This document shows, in pieces, positions 23,503 through 35,263 of a stretch of 64,000 nucleotides of DNA. The notes under the pieces are model-generated. The model was given only the letters and a program-made list of their open reading frames with translations. It did no database searches and was not told the origin of the DNA. The DNA comes from Dryomyza anilis (lineage: Eukaryota; Arthropoda; Insecta; Diptera; Dryomyzidae): the NCBI GenBank assembly GCA_951804985.1, contig OX638130.1:96779700-96843699 (forward strand). The letters run 5' to 3'. A program made the translations under genes and the position numbers. Position 1 is the first letter of the stretch, and each line of letters opens with the position of its first letter.

Positions 23503-23711
23503 TTTTAGTGTGGTGAGTTTTAATGTGGTGAGTTTCAGTGTGGTGAGTTTAGGTGAGGTGAATTTCGGTGTGGTGTGTTTTAGTGTGGTAAGTTTTAGAG
23601 TGGTGAGTTTTAGTGTGGTGAGTTTTAGTGGTGAATTTCAGTGTGGTGAATTTTAGTGTGGTGAATTTTAGTGTGGTGAGTTTCATTGTGGTGAGTTTTA
23701 ATGTGGTGTGG
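23503..23711 (+). repeat. 15-bp minisatellite TTTTAGTGTGGTGAG
   Basis: About 14 units, nearly all exactly 15 bp, with one 13-bp unit near 23626. The minus-strand frame at 23625-23846 translates these as H-H-T-K-I-like pentapeptides, an artefact of the 15-bp period. Confidence 0.9.
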
Positions 23712-23975
23712 TTGCTTTTGTATATTTTTTTTTTGTATTTGAGTTTTTTGTTTCATCTTTTTAGCTTGTGTTTGTGCTGAGTTATGTCGTTTGGAATGTT
23801 TAGGTTGTATGGGAGGTACCACGCCCCTTTGTTCAATCGCGCCCATATATATCCTATGACACCCTCCGGACTCGATAGTATCTTTCAGTTAAATCGGTTT
23901 AGCGGTTTAGACTTGATGCTGGAACAAATAGACAGACCGAAAGACTGACAGACGGACCAAGAGTTTTATATATAT

Positions 23976-25654
23976 AGATATAGATTATATAGATATAGAT
24001 TTTATGGATTATAAATATGTAAAAACATTTGCACTCATACTCAGTTTATTGATATTGTCAAAAGTTTTTGAGTTATTACTTTAATATATGGCAATTCTCA
24101 TGTTTTTAAATATATTTTGGGCTTCAACTTTTTACAGATATAAGTTTTCGATCTGATTTCTTTTGTAATCCATTGAAAATACTTCAGCTAATATTTGGAA
24201 ATAAACGTAATGAAAGTCGGATAGATTTGACCAAACTTATGACCAGTCGAACGTAAAAAGAATAAATTCTAAGGTTAACCTTTTAAATTATTTCATAACA
24301 TCAATGATTTTCTAAATTGATTAAAAGTATTTATAATATAAAAAAACTAGATCCATAATTCTATATTTTCTCATACTTTGTTTTTGCAAATCACTCCTTA
24401 TGTTGTGAGAAAAATAAACCGACGAAATTAGATGCAGGTGTCGGAGGTGATACACGTTAGATATGAACTTTTCTGAACGATAATGATAATTTAAATGTCA
24501 ATTACATGGTATTTTTAGAGCATTTTGAATGACTAAATAAATCAATAAACTTAAAAAATGTTCCTTGAAAATAATTTAAAAAAAAATGGTATATTCAAAT
24601 TCGACTTGTTCTCAAAATCATAGAAACTCGTAAGAAAAAAAAATTAATTGAAATTAAAAGGTAAACTAATTTACCAAATTTTCTGTATATAAAGTATACC
24701 TTAACCGTTGTTAAAAACCCCTTTCGTTTATTAAACAATTTTGCAATTTTGCCCAAATTTTCAACTCTTAAATACCACATTAAAGCCCAGTTGCTGTCTG
24801 TAAAGTTTTTCCTTTAGTATTTCGTATTTCTTATATTATTTAGCCGCATTAAAACCAACATTAAAACGTCACGTACTGCCATAAAAATGGCGTACATTAA
24901 ATGGCGAGACAGACAAAGCATTTACGCGCCGTCAGTAAAGAAACTTCCGGTTTGTTTTTAGTTTTTTTTTCAATTTCTTTTCTTTGCTTTTCTATTATTG
25001 TACAGCTCTTCTTTGGAGTTGCCTTGAAAAAAAGGGCAGATCCGGACTAAAAGAGAATTTGTATAAATAGGGAAAACTTTTATTTTCATTTACTTGGTTG
25101 GTGGCTGTCTCAGCAACGTCCAAAAAACTTGACACAGGATGCGCGGCGCATTGTGAAGAATGCTAAATTTTTGCACTGACTCCTTTATACAGTCTGAAAG
25201 ACTCTCTGGCTGCTTTTAAAAGCCATGTTAACAAATAAGTCAGCCACAGCTGCACAATGGCCTATAGCAATGTTGGAAAGAAATGGAATGATTTAGCAAA
25301 ATATACGGAAATATAAAAAAAAAAAAAAAAAAACAAATCGCAAACTTGAAAGTAAGGGAGACAAAACGAAATACAGCACCATTTTTATTAGATATACTTA
25401 GACTTGAAATACTTGAAAACAATTTGTAGTTTTTCGCTAACTTCAGAATTTAATCGGGGGACCTCTTTTATATTTATATTTGTGTTATATGTGTCTCATA
25501 ATACCCAGTAAGTTCCATATAAGGTACACCATACATCCAAAATTCATATAGTACAAAATCCATATTTCAGAAAATTCTGAATTCTAAAAAGCAAAAAAAC
25601 GAAAATTGAAATAAATTGTTTTTTTTTTATTTTATGGTGAATTTCCTACCTTAT
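23976..25654. other. Unassigned AT-rich DNA
   Basis: No repeat family or gene is apparent. 24850-25270 is slightly GC-richer and has an A run at 25317-25332. The minus-strand frames at 24595 and 25240 lack motifs. Confidence 0.45.
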
Positions 25655-26390
25655 GTTTTTAGTATAATAATAAATTAATTTTAGGCATCATGTATTTAGT
25701 TGTTTTAGATAGAAACATCTTAAATATTTCTCATAACAATTATATATTTGTCGCGAATATATTATATATATATGTTACAGTGGAATATTTATCCTTCCCT
25801 TTATTTAGTATAATAATTTATTTATTCGCTGCTACCATATATTATGTTGTTTTATATAGAAACATATTAAATGTTTCTCATAGCAATTATATTATTTCTC
25901 ACAAATATAATCAAAGTCTCTTAAAGTAAATTCTTTACCCTTCCTATTATGTACATTAATAATTAATTTATTTTCTGCAACCATATATTAAGTTAATTTG
26001 ATAGAAACATTTTAAATGTTTCTTATAACAATTATATTATTTGTGACAAATATAATTGACTTTTTTTCCTATTATTTAGTATATAAATTAATTTATTTGC
26101 TGCTACTATTTATATCCCTGTTTTAGATACAAATATTTTAAGTGTTTCTCATAACCATTATATTATTTCTCACAATATCTTAAAATAATCAAAAGAGGTC
26201 GTAAAACAAAAACAATTAATTTCTCACAAATAATATAAGTCTCTTAAAGTGAATTACTTTACTCCTCCTATTATTTAGTATAATAAATAATATAATTGCA
26301 ACAACCATATATTGTGTTGTTTTAGATAAACAAATGTTGTAACATACAACAATTACACCATTTGTCACAAATATAATATAATCAAACCAA
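25655..26390 (+). repeat. Tandem repeat, five diverged units of about 135-195 bp
   Basis: Each unit contains ATTTAGTATAATAA, then CTGCxACCATATATT, then TTTTAGATAGAAACAT, then TGTTTCTCATAACAATTATA and TCACAAATATAAT. Units begin near 25655, 25802, 25940, 26076 and 26273. The 25690-25929 frame is a by-product. Confidence 0.75.
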
Positions 26391-27639
26391 TAACATTATG
26401 CAGTATTATATAGAAAAAAATGTATTATTTAAACACTTGTTTTCAATGTTTTTGTAATTTTTATTATAAAATGTTTATTTAAAAAAAAAAATACACTAAA
26501 TAATGAAAAACATTTTTGAATAAAAACATCAAATTTTAAAAATTTAATGTCATTCAATATAAATTGATTCGATAAGTAACAAGACAATAAATCCATACAT
26601 AATAAAATAGAATACCAACACAAAAATTATAATAATAATTAAAAATCCAAATGGTATCTGCAAAGAAAAAGATAATTTAAATTATAAATTAAATAAAAGC
26701 ATTAAATGCATTATTTTGTGAATTGCATTAAAAGAAAACAAAAAATGTTAAGCAATAAGCAAATAAAAGAAATTAAAAATAATAAAAAAATAAATTTAAA
26801 TAAAATTAAATAAAACCATTAACCATATTATTGTTTACAACTTATTTAATCTTTTTAATTAGTATTAGGAGTTAATTTTAATAGAATTACATAATAGATT
26901 TTTAATTGCTTTTAAATAAAATCTGCCACCAGTGTTAATAAAACTTTTTGTATATAAAGCAAAGGTATTGCTGTATTAATAAATGTGCGTTTGTTATAAA
27001 ATTAATTTATTTATTAAAGTTACAAATATATCGATGTTTTAATTAACCATATAATAAATGATAATTAGCACTGCTTTAAATAACAAAACGGTTTGTTATA
27101 ACAATTAATGTATTATATGCTTTATTAATTAATATAAGCACATTTAACAAAACTATTTGTTAAGTCAATTAATTTAAGTGCATGTATTTTTAACAATTTC
27201 CAAAATTATTGAGTTCAGGTAAGTGGACAATTAAAATAGTATATACACAGTTTATATAAAAATATTGCTGAATTTGTATAGCTGTAATTTGATTGTAAAC
27301 TTTGTTGTCGATTCAAAATTACTTGGATGATAAGCAAACATGTTAACTAACATTTTTAGTACATTTAGCTAAACAATTTGCTGTTATTACTGTATTTATT
27401 TGATATATTAATTAATATTTGTAAAATTAACAAAACTTTTTTTTGCGGAATTAAAAAACACGTTAAATGACATTTGTAGTAGTATTAGCAAAACTGTTTG
27501 TTATATCAATTAACTTATTTAAATGTTGTATTAGTTTAAATTAATATTTTAAACAAACAATTAACTTAATTATATGAATTTTGAATCATATTAAAATTAT
27601 CGAGTTTTCAAAAATAACCTTCAAATATACATTAGCCAC
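26391..27639. other. Very AT-rich unassigned DNA
   Basis: Recurrent TTTGTTATAACAATTAAT and TTAATTAATAT motifs suggest an old, badly decayed tandem repeat, but I cannot set a period. No gene. Confidence 0.4.
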
Positions 27640-28420
27640 AATTAATATAAATATTTTGCTAACGTAGCAATACTTCTATACGTAACAACAAACAAATTTG
27701 TTTTCAATTGAAAGATTTTTTATAGAATAAGCAAACAAGTCATATGAGATTTTTCATTTTGTTTGTTACTTTGCTGAATACTTTGTTGAATTAGCAAAAT
27801 TTTTAACTATAGCAACAAACCCGTTTTTCGAATTTACACTATTTTACAGAATAATGAACTTTTGAACTGCTAAACTGTTGAAAACTTGCTAAGTACTTTG
27901 TTGAATTGCCAAAACTTTTAGCTGTAACAACACAATTTGTTTTTGAATGAAAACTATTTTACAGAATAAACACACACGTTAATGACATTTTATTACATGT
28001 AGCAAAGCGGTTTGTAAATTTGATGAATACTTAGTTAAATTAGCAAAACTTTTTGCTGTAAATACAAATCATTTTTTTTAGAATTTTTAACTATTTTGCT
28101 ACTGTAGCAAAACTTCTATCTGTAAAAACAAAATAATTTATTTTAGATTGAAAAATATATTACAGAACTTTGTTGAATTAGCAATATTTTTTGCTGTAAC
28201 AACAAAACATTTTCGTTTAGGATTTAAACTATTTTAAAGAATAAACTTAACAAAACTGTTTGTTACTTTACTGAGTACTTTGTTGAATTAGCAAAGCTTT
28301 TAGTTGCAAAAACAAAACAATGAAAACTATTTTACAGATTAAGCATACACGTAAATGACATGTTATTACATTTAGCAAAATAGTTTGTAATATTTATTAA
28401 TGTATTAGTTAATATTAATA
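27640..28420 (+). repeat. Degenerate tandem repeat with ACTTTGTTGAATTAGCAAAA
   Basis: The motif ACTTTGTTGAATTAGCAAAA followed by CTTTTAGCTGTAACAACAAA recurs near 27780, 27898, 28032, 28158 and 28271, about 110-140 bp apart, usually followed by AACTATTTTACAGAAT. The same core occurs direct at 32069 and 32317 and inverted at 38583 and 38709. Confidence 0.65.
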
Positions 28421-30090
28421 AAATCAACAAAATTGTTTGTTATATCCATTAATTATGAATACAATAAGCATAGTACATATAAATATATTTTGTAATGTTA
28501 AAATTTAAAGTTTTAGTAATTTTCTTTTTATTTTTAATTTAATATTTGCTGTTGATATTAATAAATTTAACAAAAACATTTGTCATAACAATTAATTTAT
28601 GATTTTAACGATTTTTTTAAGTTATCTTATATTAAATTGTAGCCAACTAAAAAACCATATGCGTGTTTTTAAATAATCCACAAAAATGTTATGCATATAA
28701 ATCTAATGTGAAAATGACAAAGATTTGTTGTATTGTAAAAACTTTTAATATATTTTCGATTGAATACCAAGAGATTAGAAACAAACACTAAGCCCTTTTG
28801 ACATTTCTCAGGGCACAAACAACTTTGTGTAATCTTAATCCGAATATATATCAAAACCATATTCATTAAATTTCTAGCTGTGCTGCAAACTCTATGCTGT
28901 AATCGGTTTAAGCCTTCTGATACTGCTGCTGATGATGATGCTGCTACTACTTCTACTACAATATACTACAGTGCGGACGGATGCTTAAGACCGGCAGCAA
29001 TTTGTCTCGTCGTCGTATCAGATAAACACAATGGCAGCAACAGAAACAGCAGCAGCAACAACAGCAATTCGGCAGCAACAACAGCGACAACAAAAACTGT
29101 TGTCGCGCAACACAAAAAATGCTCCCCCACATTGATTTCATTTTCGTTGAATGCCGCCACTCTTTTTTCATTATTATATTTTTTTTTTGAAATTTTATTT
29201 TTTAGTATCTGTCAAATGAAAATCTTTAATTTGCTCAAGATGTTCGCCGTGTGTGTCAGCTAAATGTTGCTGCTGCTTAAAATCAGCTTATAAAATAATA
29301 ATAATTTACGACGTAGCTTTTATTCTTTTTTTTTTCTTTTTTGTTATGGGTGACAAATTGAAAATTGAAAAATGCACTCAAATCACGATAACAATTTAAA
29401 TTTGAGTTTCTATATTTGGACAGTAGGCAGGCGTACGTTTGGTCATTGGATTTGCATATGATTAAATGGAACATTTTAACGATTTGTTTAAGTCTTTAAA
29501 ACATTTAAACCACGCATAAAAACAGCATTAGTCGTGGCGCTGTTGCTGGTGGGAGGTCTTTCGTAAATCGCTTTAAACTGTTTTTAATACTTTTTTCGAA
29601 TTTCTGATTTTTCTCCAATTTCATTTAACATTAAACATAATATTTGCATAAATATTTGTATGATTTTTTTTTGTATTTTAAATAACTGTTGCAACTGTCA
29701 CTGCTGGCGGCAGATGTGCATCGAGTGGTTGGTTGCAGAGTCAACTTCGGCTGTAATGCAATTTAACTCTGCAAATCGATGAAATACTTTTATGCACAAT
29801 ATTATCTATATGATTGTCGGTTTATGTATAAATATTTTTATATTCCAGCAGAAAATATCAGGTCTGTTCAGCGTTGAATTCTGGTATGTCCATCATTCTA
29901 ATGTCCACGTAAAAACGAAGAAAAAAAAACAAATAATGATTCTATGTTTTTTTTTGTTTTCATATAATAATTCTTAATAATTCACGAGTGATAATTTTTA
30001 CTGTTACTTTTTTCCCCTTTTATATAGAGTTTTGCAAAAAATTACAATCGAAATTGTATAACCTTTCCTGACACTTTTTAGAATAAATAT
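28421..30090. other. Unassigned DNA with a CAG/CAA-rich patch
   Basis: 29028-29098 is (CAR)-rich, as is common in fly introns. The overlapping open frames at 28880-29263 (plus) and 28956-29171 (minus) are driven by this simple sequence and show no domain. The rest is AT-rich. Confidence 0.45.
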
Positions 30091-30285
30091 AGGGTTTTTC
30101 AACAGGGACGCTACAAAAGTAGAATGACAGGGACAGCAAACGACGCCATATTTCTTGCCGCTCTTTTAACATTTCTCTTCAGTAATATGGCATCATTTGC
30201 TGTCCCTGTCGCTCTACTTTTGTAGCGTCCCCGTTGAACAACCCTTAAAAAAAAACTTTTGTAGCGCTCTTATTGAAAAACCCTT
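30091..30285. mobile_element. MITE with doubled ends, copy 1 (near-palindrome)
   Basis: Left arm: AGGGTTTTTCAACAGGGACG then CTACAAAAGTAG and GACAGGGACAGCAAA. The right arm is its inverted copy. Beyond the right arm lies a second, outer end (AAGGGTTTTTCAATAAGAGC inverted), so the right side carries two nested terminal repeats. No coding frame. The same family is at 49442 and 51557. Confidence 0.8.
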
Positions 30286-31918
30286 TATATTACAATACTT
30301 TACGTAACTAATTTTTCAAATTAGAATTCATTTTTTATTTCAATTGTCAAGTTTAATTTTAATATATAATTAAATTCTAATACTCCGCCATGTTTTTAAT
30401 ATATTTGAGTCAGAACTCCTAAAATTATATTTTTTTATTTTCATTTTAATTCTTTTTTTTTTAGCTTTTATGTTCTAATAATTAAAAATAAAATGATTTA
30501 TATTTATTCAGAGCATAGTCAAAATTAACTATCAAAATTATTAACTCTTTTATAAATGCTCTACTTTTGAAAATATGGGCATTTCCTGGTTCCGGACGGG
30601 ACATTCGTACGCTTAAAACTTTAATATCTCGATGGAAAATTAATGATTTTTTTTTTTTGCTCAATTAGTATATAAATAGTATTAAACAATTGCAAAAAGG
30701 GAATTCTATACGATAGATTAAGAGATATAAATTAAATAGTGGTCGTTCCGGACAGGACAAAAACGGAAGGTAATTTTGAGGTTCATATGGAAATGCCGAA
30801 AGAAAATTTTTCGTACAAATTATTTTTTGATTTATTAAAAAAAAAGTGAAATCATGTGCTTTTCCGCATGGAAATTATTAGTACGATTTTTATTATAAAA
30901 ATATTTTTTTCGTACAATATATTTTTTGAATATTCTCTGAACATAGCTGAGACAATTTACTTTGTTTTTGTATATATGCACTTTGTTCCAAAAGTTTACA
31001 TTTATTGCGTAATAAATCGCAGAATAATTCCAGACGTTTCGTATGAAAATTTTGCACTACGGCCATTTCCAGAAAAACGACAAAAAAACCCCCGAAAAAT
31101 TCAAAATGCTCAAATCTTTGTAATCTTGTTATCTTAAATCTTGTTAAAATCTTAAATATGTGAAAACGATTTGTTAAGGTTTTTAGTATTCAGCACTGAA
31201 TTCAAAACTGAATGTATCAGTTCTCTATCCAATTTCTGTTGGGTTAAATTTAATTTATATGTACATTATATATTTAAAGTTATTATTTTTATATTTATAT
31301 TTTAATTTTTTAATATTTTTATTTACTTGCTATAAAGCTGCGTTATTTATTAATTTATTACTTAATGACACTTCAGGCCATTAAATATGGAAATGCAATT
31401 GACCTGGTTTTTGTATACAACTAAGTGATACCCTATGTCCAAAAATATATTATGTGCTACAGAAGAAAATAATTACATTTTAATAAAAAAAAATACACGC
31501 AATTTGTTTAAAAGCTTTGAAATTATATTAAAAATCAACATAAAAGAGAGCAATTATTACTTTAATTCAAATTTACGAACATTTTAGTATAAAACTTAAT
31601 TTATGATTAGTTTTGTTTTAGTCTTTAAAATAACTAATTTTGTGTATTATTGCTTAGTCATTAATTTGTATTATTGTTCAAATATAAAAAAAGATTTAAA
31701 ATACTTACTTTTTTTTACAAACTATAACAATAATTGTCGAATTTAGAAAATTGTTTCTTGTTTTTGATAGCCACAATAATTACTACTTTAAATACAGAAG
31801 AAAAATATCAAAAGAAATGTTTCATAGAATTATATTGAGTTAAACACTGTCTATTATTTTGTATTCGCGAAGAATTCTTCTTATAGTTAAGTAGTTTATT
31901 TCCTTGTGTACTCACTAT
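30286..31918. other. Unassigned AT-rich DNA
   Basis: Only scattered T runs and a pair of similar CCGGACxGGACA motifs (30593 and 30750). The 30856-31137 frame has no motif. No gene seen. Confidence 0.4.
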
Positions 31919-32520
31919 AATGATGCCTAATTTTGTGTTATAATCCGATTTTAATTGCATATCAATCAGATAAATTAGATAACTAACATTGTAAACTATG
32001 ACATACTTAAAAAAAACGGTATTCGAAATTTAAATATTTTAACAAAACTGTTTGTAACTTTTCCTAATACTTTGTTGAATTAGCAAAACTTTTAGCTGTA
32101 AAGATAATGCCTAATTTTGTCGTATAATTCGATTTTAATTGATATATCGATCAAATAAATTAGATAAATAACATTATAAACTATGACAATCTAAATTCTA
32201 GATGAAGTAAGTGCCGAATTGAGACTCAAAACAGTTTTTCTTCTCCTTTATAATTCAGTTTGTCAACGGTATTCGAAATTTAATTAATTTAACAAAAGTG
32301 TTTGTAACATTTCTGAATACTTTGTTGAATTAGCAAAACATTTAGCTGTGAAAATAATGCCAAATTTTGTCTTATAATCCGATTTTAACTGCATATTGAT
32401 CAGATAAATTAGATAAATAACATTATAAACTATGACATTCTTAATTTATCGTTGAAGTAAGTGCAGAATTGGGACTCAAAACACTTTTTCTTCTCCTTTA
32501 TAATTCAGTTTGTAAAACTT
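31919..32520 (+). repeat. Three tandem units of about 184-250 bp
   Basis: ATGCCTAATTTTGT starts at 31923 and 32107, and ATGCCAAATTTTGTC at 32357. Each is followed by CGATTTTAA, AGATAAATTAGATAA and CTATGACA. Units 2 and 3 also share GAAGTAAGTGC, TTTTTCTTCTCCTTTATAAT and TCAGTTTGT, which unit 1 lacks through deletion. Units 1 and 2 end with the ACTTTGTTGAATTAGCAAAA block of the 27.6-kb repeat. Confidence 0.85.
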
Positions 32521-33517
32521 AAAGGAAAAAATTATAAAATACCCATATTCCACTTCCAGATAATGCAAATTTATTATCGTCATCTATTTGATCGCTGTTT
32601 TTAATCATGCATCCGATAGAATTTGCAACAAATTCCAATTAAACAACCTCTAAAACCTCTAAATCTACACCTAATCACATCAAATTTCAGCCGTATTTTT
32701 TGATTTAAATTTGTATTTCTGAAAACGTTTGCAAATTGTAATCCCAGTAATGCGTGCTCTCGTGAAATAGTCACGCACGAAACGCGGCCACCGGAAATGG
32801 CCGCCGTCATGTTAGCCGCATGCATTAATTGAACCGCAACTATTTTGAGTTGTAGTCATAGCCATAGCGCTGTTGCTATTCGTGGTTAATTTGAAATTGA
32901 AACAAAAAATGTTTGCAATAAAATAAAAAATAAAATACAACTTGTATTTGAATGCATTTTCAAAACGAGCAACATTGCAACAAACAAAATGCAAACTATT
33001 TGAATTGAACTCGATACAATTTCACTTCATTGCTTTTTTTTTGCTGACCGTGCAAATTTAAACCAAATTTACCAATGTTGCTTCTTTAGACCGGCGGCGA
33101 CTGTGGGTGAAATTTTGCGCATTTTTCTTTATTAATTTATGCAATATCAAAAAATAAAACAACCGCAGCAGAAGCAAACAAATGAAAGAACAACCGACAA
33201 CAGCAATAAATGCGCATGAAATGAAGTGAAAATTAAATTGAAAAATTGATAAACAAAAAATATATCTTTTTTTATACGGCAGACAGCATTGCTAAAGAAA
33301 AGGTGTAACGAATGAGCGTAGAGCGCAGCGCTCTGATAGCGTGGAACTTTTATAAAAGATTTTAATTGATTTTTCACTCAACTTAACCAACAGAACCTAT
33401 TGTGTAATTCAATTAAAAAGTTACAAGAAAAATAAATTAAATTAGAATAAAAGAAATATAAAACTTTAGCAGTTAGTGTTTCTGAATGCATGAAGTTGAT
33501 TTTAGGCAAATAACAAA
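32521..33517. other. Unassigned DNA
   Basis: A short GC-rich patch at 32745-32825 (GCGGCCACCGGAAATGGCCG) forms a small hairpin. The rest is AT-rich. No gene recognised. Confidence 0.4.
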
Positions 33518-34925
33518 GTTTTTCACTAGAAATTATATTTTTCACTAAAAAAAAAAAACAATTTATCATATTCATATTCAAATTTTCACTAAAAATTCAA
33601 ATTTTCACTAAAAATTCAAATTTTCACTAAAAATTCAATTTTTCACTAAAAATTCAATTTTTCACTAAAAATTCAATTTTTCACTAAAAATTCAATTTTT
33701 CACTAAAATTTCAAATTTTCACTAAAAATTCAAATTTTCACTAAAAATTCAATTTTTCACTAAAAATTCAAATTTTCACCAAAAATTCAATTTTTCACTA
33801 AAAATTCAAATTTTCACTAAAAATTCAAATTTTCACTACAAATTCAATTTTTCACTAAAAATTCAATTTTTCACTAAAAATTCAATTTTTCACTAAAAAT
33901 TCAATTTTTCACTAAAAATTCAATTTTTCACTAAAAATTCAATTTTTCACTAAAAATTCAATTTTTCACTAAAAATTCAATTTTTCACTACAAATTCAAT
34001 TTTTCACTACAAATTCAATTTTTCACTAAAAATTCAATTTTTCACTAAAAATTCAATTTTTCACTAAAAATTCAATTTTTCACTAAAAATTCAATTTTTC
34101 ACTAAAAATTTAATTTAACACTAAAAATTAAATTTTTCACTAAAAATTAAAATTTTCACTAAAAATTCAATTTTTCACTAAAAATTTAATTTTTCACTAA
34201 AAATTCAATTTTTCACTAAAAATTTAATTTTTCACTAAAAATTTAATTTTTCACTAAAAATTCAATTTTTCACTAAAAATTCAATTTTTCACTAAAAATT
34301 CAATTTTTCACTAAAAATTCAATTTTTCACTAAAAATTCAATTTTTCACTAAAAATTCAATTTTTCACTAAAAATTCAATTTTTCACTAAAAATTCAATT
34401 TTTCACTAAAAATTCAATATTTCACTAAAAATTCAATTTTTCACGAAAAATTCAATTTTCACTATAAGTTCAATTTTTCACGAAATATTCAATTTTCACT
34501 ATTAGTTCAATTTTTCACTAAAAAAAAATAAATTTTCAATAAAAATTAAATTTTTCGCTAAAAAACTCAATTTTTCACTAAAAATTCAATTTTTTCTATT
34601 TTTCACTAAAAAATTCAAATTTTCACTAAAAATTCAATTTTTCACTAAAAATTCAATTTTTCACTAAAAATTCAAATTTTCACTAAAAATTCAAATTTTC
34701 ACTAAAAATTCAATTTTTCACAAAAAATTCAATTTTTCACTAAAAATTCAATTTTTTCTATTTTTCACTAAAAATTCAATTTTTTACTAAAAATTCAATT
34801 TTTCACGAAAAATTCAATTTTCACTATAAGTTCAATTTTTCACTAAAAAAAAAAAAAATTTCAATAAAATTAAAATTTTTCCCTTAAACATTCATTTTTC
34901 ACTTAAAATTCAAATTTTTACAACA
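33518..34925 (+). repeat. 19-bp minisatellite array 3 (forward)
   Basis: Same unit and orientation as array 1 (TTCAATTTTTCACTAAAAA), about 74 copies. The best-preserved core is around 33840-34100 and 34255-34400. Variants with TTCAAATTTTCAC cluster at the left, and the right 450 bp are irregular with an internal duplicated stretch (34490-34620 compared with 34740-34850). Confidence 0.95.
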
Positions 34926-35128
34926 ATTTCACAATTTTAAACATTAACATTTTTTTTTATTTTTGTAATGCTTTTTAAATAATTTGGTTTTGTAGCTATC
35001 AAACAAATTTTACATCTCATTTGTTTGTACGTGATTATTTGCAATACTAGACTGAGAGAAAATATGTAAAAATTAAACACAAACGACAATAAAAAATATT
35101 TTAAAACAATTTTATATTTAAAGCAATT

Positions 35129-35263
35129 GGTCTATACTCATAGACAATTAAAAGTCGACTTTAAAATTAAAATCAGCTTTTTGACATTTTTTTATTTGTG
35201 AAAACTGTCAAAAAAGTAGACTTTAATTTTAAAGTTGACTTTAAATTGTCTATGAATATGACC
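35129..35263. repeat. Small near-palindrome (hairpin)
   Basis: GGTCTATACTCATAGACAAT followed by AAAGTCGACTTTAAAATTAA is matched inverted by GGTCATATTCATAGACAATT and AAAGTCAACTTTAAAATTAA from the right side, with about 15 bp between the arms. It could be a tiny MITE; no target duplication was identified. Confidence 0.7.

Larger units (their letters stand above)
23104..23975 (+). mobile_element. Dispersed repeat with internal minisatellites (copy B)
   Basis: Begins at CTAGCTGGACCCGTGCACGA, a start commonly seen in fly dispersed repeats, and ends with GTATGGGAGGTACCACGCCC, AAATCGGTTTAGCGGTTTAG and a TATATAGATATAG tail. Between them lie two adjacent 15-bp minisatellites (23290-23490 and 23503-23711). 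There is no coding frame. Copy A ends exactly where this copy starts, so the two are arranged head to tail. Confidence 0.6.

Noticed and set aside
28880..29263. 127-codon plus-strand frame, the longest in its region
   Set aside because: Composition is driven by CAG/CAA simple sequence, two minus-strand frames overlap it, and no domain, start context or splice signals support it.
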